A DNA stretch of 64,000 nucleotides, from positions 372,001-436,000 of the forward strand of contig JANATG010000005.1 in NCBI GenBank assembly GCA_029449235.1, written 5' to 3'. Under the pieces are notes generated by a model, which was not told the DNA's origin, searched no databases, and saw only the letters and a program-made list of their open reading frames with translations. The position numbers and the translations under genes were made by a program. Of this stretch, positions 22,009-30,897 are shown piece after piece. Position 1 is the stretch's first letter; each line of letters starts with the position of its first letter. Source of the DNA: Linnemannia schmuckeri. Lineage: Eukaryota; Mortierellomycota; Mortierellomycetes; Mortierellales; Mortierellaceae.

Positions 22009-22033
22009 TAACTCAGAAACGGGTTCTGAGTTA
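22009..22033. repeat. Perfect 10-bp hairpin
   Basis: TAACTCAGAA, loop ACGGG, TTCTGAGTTA. It sits directly after the T-run downstream of the tRNA-Arg gene and before a C-and-A-rich stretch containing CCCTAAA-like units. Confidence 0.8.
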
Positions 22034-22161
22034 TTAAAAAACCCTGAAACCCCCTAAAAAAAAACCCTAAAAGATCCCAAGGCACCGGTGAGTGATATGT
22101 GTAAGAGGGTCAAGTGTTTTCATGGCGCCAGGGCATGCAACTTCCCCTTTGATCGTCCAGG

Positions 22162-22219
22162 TTTGAGCAGGCTACGACCACATTATGAGATTTGAACAGG
22201 CTACGACAGCATTGTAAAA
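22162..22219 (+). repeat. Two imperfect 29-nt tandem repeats
   Basis: TTTGAGCAGGCTACGACC... (22162-22190) is followed directly by TTTGAACAGGCTACGACA... (22191-22219). A run of 29 T (22229-22257) lies just downstream. Confidence 0.8.
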
Positions 22220-22330
22220 GCTCGGCGCTTTTTTTTTTTTTTTTTTTTTTTTTTTTTGTTGTAAATAGCTTGGTACACTGTAAGACGAAAGGAGAGCAAG
22301 GCTCCTTTTTGGGATTTTACGACCGCGTCT

Positions 22331-22416
22331 GTTGTTCGCTTGATTAATTGGTCTAATAGATCTCACTTTGTGAGGATCTTCGCTTATGCGAAGGAGGATT
22401 CGATCCCTGTCTACGT
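22331..22416 (+). repeat. tRNA-like sequence with long variable arm (fossil or SINE-like)
   Basis: GATTAATTGGTCTAATAG resembles a tRNA D-arm, CTTCGC-TTAT-GCGAAG (22378-22393) is a perfect 6-bp stem where a class II tRNA (Leu/Ser) would have its variable arm, and GGATTCGATCC is close to the Pol III B box. Acceptor pairing fails and the T-stem is weak. Confidence 0.35.
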
Positions 22417-22512
22417 AAAGTGAGCCGGAATGGAGACTATTCATTTTCTCATTCTTTTCGTCATTCTTTTCCTTTCGTTTTTTTTTGTGGCGCATTTTTC
22501 TACAGTTATGTT

Positions 22513-22590
22513 AGGCTCGACTCCACCCCCCAGGAGAAGGGCATGAGGCTTGCCTCATGCTCGCTTCTCGAGGGAAGTGGAGCCAAGCCT
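22513..22590. repeat. 78-nt imperfect inverted repeat
   Basis: The outer arms AGGCTCGACTCCAC and GTGGAGCCAAGCCT pair at 12 of 14 positions, an intermediate AGAAG/CTTCT pairs, and the core GCATGAGG-CTTG-CCTCATGC is perfect. The whole can fold as one long hairpin. Confidence 0.8.
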
Positions 22591-22729
22591 ACAGATATGT
22601 TCCAACTCTCAAGAATCGTGGCCAGTGCACTTTAATGTTAGTTCCCTCTTGGCTCACGTTTAGAAAGGGAAGAAAAACAATTTGGTGCTTGTAGTCGGAC
22701 ATACACACCAAGAGCAAAAAAGAAGAGAA

Positions 22730-23360
22730 AAATAAACCTATTGTATGGCAATATACTCGGATGAAGAAAAAAAAAGTTAATCAAGGAACGAAAAAGAAGC
22801 GAAAAGATAAGAAAAGAAAAGAAAAGAAAAGAAAAGAAAAGAAAAAAGAACTCAATGTATGGCCAGTGTACTCGCAATAGGAAAGTATGAGCTCCAAGTA
22901 CAAAAAAGAAACAAAAAGAAATGAAAAAAGAAGCCATTTGTCGCAGACAACGCAGGCTCGCGCGTCAAAGGAAGAATAGAGGCGTCGGTGCTAGCCACCG
23001 ACGCCACTATTCTCATTTATTATGAAAGACAGTAGATGTAGTTCGTTAAAGATTCTTCTCAAAACACACCTTTCATTATCATTCCCTTCCCACTCCCATC
23101 CTCAACCCTTTCATACCATTCTGCTCATCAGACCAAACCCTGATATAATCCGCTCCCAAGATTCGACTTCGATCCACGACACCATTGTGTGACAGAGCAC
23201 CCGGAAGCCAAAAAAAAAAACAGCATGAACATTGAAGAACGGAAAGAAAGTGAAGAAGAAAAAGAAAAGAAATCAAAAAAGAAAAAAAGAAAGCAAAGAA
23301 AGAAAAAAATAGGCCGATGTGTAGCCTGTGCACTTGGATGAAAAAAAAAAAAAAAAAAAA
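22730..23360 (+). repeat. A/G-rich repeat block with recurring ATGG..AGTGTACTCG-like motif
   Basis: Purine-rich segments, including (AAAAG)n at about 22803-22848, alternate with a degenerate motif: TGTATGGCAATATACTCGG (about 22742), TGTATGGCCAGTGTACTCGC (about 22857) and TGTGTAGCCTGTGCACTTGG (about 23316). These look like diverged units of a larger repeat. Poly-Phe open frames on the minus strand across this block are its translation, not genes. Confidence 0.6.
22974..23012. repeat. GC-rich 16-bp hairpin
   Basis: GAATAG-A-GGCGTCGGTG, loop CTAGC, CACCGACGCC-A-CTATTC. The arms are perfect apart from one A-A mismatch. It lies in otherwise AT-rich, purine-rich DNA. Confidence 0.88.
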
Positions 23361-23452
23361 AAAATAAACGGCCAGTCGTTTATGCTCTGACACGATCATC
23401 AAAGTATGAGAACTAATGAAAAATAAGCACTTACACAGCCAGCGCGTCTAGA

Positions 23453-23670
23453 TTTTTTTTGTACGCAATTTTTTTTCCATAGTAAAAAGTCCAAGGGAGG
23501 CATTTGGGAGTGAAAGGAGACTGCATACCAAACTCTCTCAAGCGCCATCCATCAATCGTGATCCGGTCTACAACATGGCTGTATGCAACAATTGCCGCTG
23601 CTCTTCATGGCTGTAACGGAAGACTCCTCACAGCCTCAATGGAAGACTCTTCACAGCGTCAACGGAAGAC
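23453..23670 (-). mobile_element. 5'-truncated LINE 3' UTR copy with internal 23-bp minisatellite
   Basis: On the minus strand this is the LINE 3' UTR (AGCAGCGGCAATTGTTG ... AAATGCCTCCCTTGG ... ATTGCGTAC then A8). It has three tandem 23-nt units (23601-23623, 23624-23646, 23647-23669; CTCTTCACAGCGTCAACGGAAGA and variants), where the large copy has only one GTCTTCCG..GCTGTGAAGAG segment. No coding sequence remains. An A-rich run (23671-23697) adjoins its 5' end on the + strand. Confidence 0.88.
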
Positions 23671-23759
23671 AAAAAAAACAAAAAAAAAAAAAAAAAAGGG
23701 GGCTGAAATGGTGATTACAGTTACCCTTAACTAAAACAAAATATTACAGATATCCCGTG

Positions 23760-23800
23760 CAGAGTAAGTGCCTGGGTTCAATTCCCTGGTTGACCGTTAC
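23760..23800 (+). repeat. B-box-like sequence followed by a T-run
   Basis: GGGTTCAATTCCCTGG is close to the Pol III B box and a T-arm, and a TTTTTTT run follows within about 20 nt. No complete tRNA can be folded from the upstream sequence. Possibly the tail of a tRNA-derived repeat. Confidence 0.3.
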
Positions 23801-23918
23801 TTTTTTTCTTAGTTAGCTACTAAGCAGAACACGCGGAATTTTTTTAAGAGTAGAGAGAGATGCTTTTTTGTTTTAGTGTCTTGAGTGCTCATGCTCATCA
23901 AATGATTTCCTGCTGGAC

Positions 23919-24401
23919 ATATCTACTTGTTGCCCTCCATTTTGTGGCTCCTTATATGTTGCCGTCTATTCGCTGCCCCCCCCCCCCCGTTGCCATCGGA
24001 GATTGAATGCTCTAAAACGTTGCCAAAAAAGCCCAATCTGTTGCCCTTGACATAGTTGCCCCATGTATTGAACTGCATCCTCAGCCGCATATTTCCTTTG
24101 TTCCCTTTCTCGTTCTTTCTCCCACCTGTATCATTACTGACATGGTTGCCTTATGTATCAAGCCGTATACCTATGGGATTCCTGATGCACATGCATGACA
24201 CAAGCAGCAAGAGCTCGATTCTCTACAGATAGATGATGCCGCGGCGCAGGTGGGGGAAGGAAGATAGGGCAACATATAGCGGCAGAGTCATGGGCAATGT
24301 TTAAGATTTCGGGATGGGCGTCGGATTAGAGCAAAATTGTAGGCAACGAATAGACTTTACTATGGGCAACATATAAGGAGGGTGGGTAACAAATAGGATA
24401 T
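23919..24401. mobile_element. 483-bp MITE-like element with TIRs and GTTGCC array
   Basis: The ends are imperfect inverted repeats: left ATATCTACTTGTTGCCC..TCCTTATATGTTGCC..GTCTATTCGCTGCC matches the complement of the right end (ATATCCTATTTGTTACCC..TCCTTATATGTTGCC..GTCTATTCGTTGCC). GTTGCC occurs seven times in the left half (23929, 23958, 23989, 24019, 24040, 24055, 24145) and only as GGCAAC in the right half (24268, 24342, 24365, with variants near 24293 and 24385). Two ~30-nt direct repeats (24048-24078, 24138-24168) also share the motif. A run of 13 C lies at 23976-23988. No coding capacity and no obvious target-site duplication. Confidence 0.7.
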
Positions 24402-27400
24402 TTCTCAAAAAATTGCCTGCTTGCCTTTTTTCTTTTTTTTTTTTAAACTCCAACCATATTCGGCAATGTTGTATGTTTTTCTCCTTATTGTCGCGTTCAC
24501 AGCATTGAGGTAGATTGTTTCTAAGAGAGTAAAGGTATGTTGAGCAATTTGGTACGACGGTTTTTCTTTTTTCTTGAATTGCATGAAATTCAAAGGCAAT
24601 TTTTTTCTTGCTTCGCCCAATGTTAAGCCTAAACATCAAGCACTCCTTTCCTCTTGCATTTTTTTCTTTTCTTTCTTGCTCTCTTAAGTAACCTTCTGTG
24701 ACTGACCAATCCCCCCCTTCACCAGCTTTTTCTCGCTTGTCTTCTTTGATCACTGCCATCAACTTCGCTACCAACTAGAAGGCTAAATAAAAATGAATAG
24801 AAATCAGTATGGCTGCTTGAGTGATTTTTGACATTGCGCTAAAAGACATCACCCTTACACTGCGTAAAGGAAAAACAACTATTGCTCTTCGATAAGCCGT
24901 CCCGAAAAGCTCAGAAAGAAAAAGGAAAAGAAGGTCACCTTGAACTCATCTGCGTGCAAGTTATCGGTAGCACGGCACTCTCTTTCTTCGAAAACAGGGG
25001 CCTCTCTTCTTTATTGCTTTTCTGTCTTTTCTCCTGACATGCCCGTTCTCTTACACCTTTTCATCCAAAAGTTACCTCGCGGTCTACAACCCCATCCAAC
25101 TTGCTGAATTTTCAGGTAATGAAGGCACCATGTACCATCAGCACCGCAGAAAAGCGCGCTGTATCATCACATTGGCAATTTTCTATCCACCTATAAGAAA
25201 AAGGTTATCCAAACCAAGAAAATTTAGACAAACTATTAACTCCTTCATCCTCGTTGGAGCAGACCTATCAAAAAAAAAAAAAAAAAAAAAGATTGTCCAC
25301 GGCGAAGGTAGTCGAATGGCTCACTGAATCAGTTATCTTAGTTGAAACAACAGCATACGACAGAGAAAACCCATTTCTATTTTACAACTATATCTGCAGT
25401 GTCGATTCGCCAATTTACTCCGTTAAAAAGAGGACACAAAGTACATGTGTGATCCGCGGATGACAATAATGTTTTAACAGCTTCAAAACACAGCCACCTT
25501 ATGGATAAGGAATACAGTGCAAGTCATCTCTTGCAAATTTTACATGGATTATGGTGTCTTGATATAAAATATTTCAGTGACGCTGGCAGGCATTGTGAAA
25601 GATGATCCGCCGGATGTATCGTCCTGCTCATTTTCGAACGAGAGCATAGGGAATCATCCGGCTCATGCGTGGCTGTCCTCTGCATCTCTGGTCAGTCAAA
25701 GAAAACAGTGACCTTCGCCAGCAGGGACTGCCGTCGTGTCGTCTTCCATTGCTTACTTTTTATTGTTCCAAGTGTTTTGAATGAAAGAAACAGAGGATGA
25801 GAAAAACTCGGAATCGCATTTGTGAAGATGTGAGATGATCCTGAATCGAAGCTGTAAAAATATAATGAGAAAAGTTCTAATTTAATCAAAACACATCACT
25901 CGAGTGGGTTGGTTAAAACCTATATCCCTATGCTGGTCTGATCAAGAGGCTTACAAAGGAGAGCAAGATACAGGAAAAAATATTCTCAGCGATCAGTATC
26001 GATATCGCAGGTGAGGTTATAGCATATACGATCCCCAAAAGAAAGCAGCGTGGCAGCAACAAGAAATTTCGAGTAAGCAATGAGTAGGCTGTCTAATGAC
26101 CGGACCGAGTCTTTCTGCTTGGTCTATGAAACACATACTGACCCTAGGTCATGGTTGACTGTGAGAAAATGAGCACAAGAAGAAAAAAAAAAGGCGCGAA
26201 CAGGTACTCTAGGTATCACGGCCATGGAGCTATAAGAAAATCATGAACAAAAAATGCTCAAATATTACAATTCGCAAGTTCATGTACACAAAAAGGGAAT
26301 TTTTGACTGACAGACTGGCGTCGCGTTGTCTTTTTTTACTCTTTTATTTTTTATTTTTTATTTTTTTAAAAGACCCAATTAAAGTACGGTTGATTCAGGG
26401 GTCATCGAAAGGAAAACTCAGACACAGGGGAATAAGGTAGATCCACCACATTTCACATCGCCATTGAGAAGCTGCAACAGAATCGTGAACAAAAAAATGC
26501 GAATAAAAGTCATAAAAAAGGTCTAAAATGTGGGACGAAGAAGCTGTACATTGCTCGCATCGAATCGTTCTGTTCGGTTGTCTAGAAACAATATAGATGC
26601 GTGGTTGAATTGAGAGTTCTGCAAAGGATAAACTGAGCTCATTATGCCCGTGGGGGTGTATGTGGGCCATGAAAGTGACTGGAAGATGACGATGAGCAGT
26701 GTCGAGTGTTCAAAAAAGACTTTCGTTGACGGAATCGAATTGTCCTGTTACTAGTTTTTGTATAAATAATCAAACGCGCTTAGTGAGGTATCATGAAGGT
26801 GGCTATTAGTTACTAAAATGAATAACATCCAGTACATCAGCATTTTGACAGAGCAAGACAGACTGACTCAGAGCATTAGTTTGGTGAAAATAAAGTCCCC
26901 TGCAGCAACTACAGACTCTCATAATGCTGGATATGATATGACCAAAGCGACCGAGATCAAAAAAACAAAACATCATATCCCCTCGTCTGCACTTGATCGA
27001 AATGTTCCTGGGGTACTCATGGTTGCACAATGAAAAGAATGATAAAAAATGAACAACCCATCTTCAGATAAGTCCTCGATCAAAAACACTAACAAGGTCA
27101 ACGTACGATGAACCTGCACCATATCCAGGATTAGACAACGGAAGAGAATGGTGATAGCGATGACGATTTGAAAGTCTGCAGTATATTTGAATCTGAAAAC
27201 ATCATGCTACTAAGAAAAAAGTATGAGAAAGAAAAAATGAGTTGATCTCCTGATCACCCAATCGTCTGCATGAAGCCCTGAAGAGAAAGCCAACATAACG
27301 CTTGCCACAATCATCAATCAGAAGCACACCAAAGGGCTCCCCTACATTAACAGTGATCGCGTTTCGTAGTAGCTCGAACTACCAACCTGCACATTTCAAA

Positions 27401-30400
27401 TCCTTTCTTAAACTCTTCTTGATTGAAAAAAATCCGTGGGTACCCAGGACGAAATTAACCCAGCATTAGAAACCAAAAACTCGTGGCGCGTATTTTTGGA
27501 CCCGACTCGACCTGTCATCCTGGTCATCTTGTCAGCGCGCTTAGCATCTCTTTTACTTGTAGCTGGCACATCATTGGTACTTCCGAGCCAAAGAAAAAAA
27601 AGAAAAAAACCAATAAAAAGAGAGTAACCACCCCATTTTAGTTGAGCGGCTCTTTCAGACCAACAACAGCAATAGATGCAAAAAAAAAAAAATAAAAAAA
27701 AAAGCCCCGCTAATGGCCGCCGCCGTCATGGCCGCTCGTTGCCAGGCACTTGTTTCACACACCACTCTCTTTGTATGTACAAACATGTGAGCCTCGCTCT
27801 TTCGTGAGTCGTACCTTTGTAAGTACTGTGAGAGTAATGCACTGCCTGCTCTGGCTGCTTCTACTTTGTTCCTTTCTGTATTTTTGACAGACTCACAACA
27901 AAGTTGTTTTGCCCGAGTAGTGGGCTTATTGTTCTTTCAACTCAAAAAAAAGACATCGAAAATGAACAAATGAATAGCATGAAGGGGAAATGACATGACA
28001 AAAGGGCAATTGGCATGGCCTCATTTTTTTTTTTCGCGTTCCACTTTCTCATTTTTTTTTTGTGTACGCTTGTCAACTAAAGATCGATCTCCGATGGGAC
28101 CAATCCGGAAAGATGTGTGTGTGGACAGTGAGAAAAAAAATCGGAGGAAGGGTTCGGGGTCACCCTTTTTTCTGGTTTGTGTGTCAATGGATGAGGGCCC
28201 CCCTTTTTCACGCATGCAAGAAAATTGTACATGGGTATGAATGCCTGGTATGCATGTGTGTACATTTGCATTATCCGTTCATTCGTAAACACCTGTTTGT
28301 TCAACAACGACCATACTGTAACGCCAACGGCCATGAGACATAAAAGGGCCGAAACGGCAAAAGTGACACTTTAAAAAAGAATCCCGTGGGCGTTCGTCCC
28401 TAATTCAACTCCTCTGTCATTCATAAAATTCCATATGAAAGAGGAGAAATAAAGCAAAAAGGAGAAAATGGCACAATGCAAAGAATATCTAGACAGGACT
28501 AGAGGACATGAGTGTATGTGGGTGAAGACGGAAGGAGAGGAAGGGAGTAGGGCCAACAGCCAGGCTGTGTGGATGCACAACTCGCATATGTGCCTGCATG
28601 TAAGAGACAAAAAAGAGTACTTGGCGTGAGGTACACATATGCTCCTTTTTGCTCATTCCCTCTTGTCTCTCCCTCTCTGCTGTTATTGTCTTTCGTCGCC
28701 CACTTTCCCCTGAAAGAATGAAAGAAAATGAGGAACCAGCAATTGAATAAACATTGGAAGGTCGATTATTTTTCCACCAACCAATGCAAAGCGAATGAAG
28801 AAAGACTTTTTCTTCTTCAATAATGCATCAACACCATCATGATGCTCTTACACCACTAATCCCCTTCTTTTTCATTCTTATCCCTTCTTCTTGTTCTCTC
28901 CTGACTGTGTTTTCTGAAACAGAGGACAAAACGGAGGAAGAGAGGATGTACACTTGCGGACATACCTCTCTTCGATTCACGCAAAATCGGGGTGAGAAGG
29001 AAATGGTGTGAGTAACCACCAGAGCTGTAAGGAAGAGGGAAGAAGGGCTCAATAAAAGGAAGACCACTCGCTAATGCGGCTGCAGGTGAGCACAAAAACC
29101 TGTGGGTGGAACGAGAGAGAGAAGAGGGCCCACTCAGGATCTTCAGTCCAGCTGATTCGTGCGTTTCTGATCACTCTCTGTTTTTAGAGCTCTCTGTCTT
29201 CCTGCATCTTTTGCTTGTCTTCTCTTTCTATGTCGTTGAGGATACATAGTCTAACCTGAGATGTTTTGTTATGACTCTACTTATTTTTTTTTTCACCCTA
29301 CTTTTTTGTTTTCTGTTGGCGAGCATGTGCATCATACCATAAGATGAGCAATAAAAAAAGCCAGAGGGACAGAAAAGGAAAGAGAAGAGAGCGCGCCTCT
29401 CCAATGAGCGGCAGGCAGAAACGGCCTTCAGTTCATTGGCACAATTCATTTTTTCTATTCCTCCATACATTCAGATTTCGCCATTTTGTTCATTTCCATT
29501 GAATGAAAGAAAAAAAGGGCTAACAGATTTCAACAACCGCTTCCTTGTCCAAAGAGAAGATGATGAACTTTTCCACAAAATTCGTCAATGTCAGTTGTTT
29601 GTTAGGCCAGAAGAACCAAGGAAAAAAACTTAACAACGACTTAATGACAAAGACGAGATGCCTCGGAGTATGATTTGTTCTCTTGTTGGTAGGCGTATGA
29701 AGGTCAGGAAGGAGAAACCCTTGAACCCATGGGAAAATAAAAATCAGCGTGAAAAAGAGAAGACAGTGTGAGAAAAACCTATGCACGGAGTTTGATGTGG
29801 AGTTGCCTATCTATGCTTGACAGCCCTCTCTTTCTTTCTTCTGGTACTGATGCGCATACCATTCACTTCAATATACCAAAAAACAAACAGAACCCCGGCC
29901 ACTTGTTGGCGGACTCCTCCTGCATGATTGTATCTTTATCTATCCTAATTGCCCAGGCGTAAAAACTTTTCCTTTTGTCCATTTATCGACCGCTGGTAGA
30001 TCTTTCCCTAGGTGTAGAACTTGCAGACGAAAAGCCAAATTACAGCCAGTTCCCTGTCCAAAGGAGCTAACATCTCCCTCGGCTTCACATTCACAGCCTT
30101 TCGCTCCGCTCATAGTGCTTCGCTCTTCACTCACCTTGATTTGAAAATATCTTGGGTCTGGGCAAAAAGAGACGTAGTTTTTTTTTTCAAGATCTCAGTA
30201 AAGCGTACATACGCTCGAATGTCGATGTAAGAGGGAGAGAAAATAAAGCCTAAAGGGGGCTGCCAACAATGTTGCGTGCGGGGAAGAGAGCATGGAGCAT
30301 GGGCCTTCACTATTAGTATAATCTTTCCTATCGAGAGTCCCTTGTCGTCGGTATCTTTTCTTTCCCTCTTCCCCCCTTGCGCAAGGTTCACCTGTTGTGA

Positions 30401-30850
30401 ATGAAAGGTTGTCCATCTCTCTCTTTCTTATTTTCAGCCCACTTAACCGTCGTCTGCAGTTTTGTTGGCCGATAGGGATAAAAGAAAAAAGGAGTCCGCT
30501 GCCTGATTTTTTTTTCAGTGTTCTTTGTCTCAAGAAATCGCTATCCTGCCTGTGAACGTCTTTATCATCCTATCGCTGCTTTGTTCCCTTTCTTTCCATC
30601 CATGAAAGATAGAGATACATATAGAAGCAAGAGAAGGAGGGTAGGGGAGAGGTCTAATCCAAAGCATGGTGGAATGTGTTGCAGCGGCATGAATGAGAGC
30701 AAGGTGAAGGGAGGACGACATGAGGAAAAGCGGTGTGCATACCTTGTCCCTCGTTTTTTCTTCCTGCTCGACAAATGGATCCCAAACCCTCGCGCTCTCA
30801 TTTTTTTTTTTTGAAAGAGACAGCAGTTTTATGCTAATACTATATAACAC

Positions 30851-30897
30851 ATGAATGCAACATGTGTACGAAAAAAAAAAAAAATGAATGCAACATG
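30851..30897 (+). mobile_element. Minimal retroposition scar with 14-bp target-site duplication
   Basis: ATGAATGCAACATG (30851-30864) is repeated exactly at 30884-30897. Between the copies lie only TGTACG and 13 A. The LINE in this window ends TGTGTAC or GCATACG before its A-tract, so the insert matches the last few bases of that LINE plus poly(A). Confidence 0.72.

Noticed and set aside
22034..22082. CCCTAAA-like units after the hairpin
   Set aside because: Only two or three irregular copies; insufficient for an interstitial telomere.
22638..23402. Minus-strand frames rich in Phe and Leu that look like membrane proteins
   Set aside because: Produced by AAAAG/AAAGA repeats; the hydrophobicity is an artefact of poly-A/G DNA.
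28062..28343. Overlapping frames with several Cys on both strands
   Set aside because: Short, overlapping on both strands, with no recognisable motif; probably chance.
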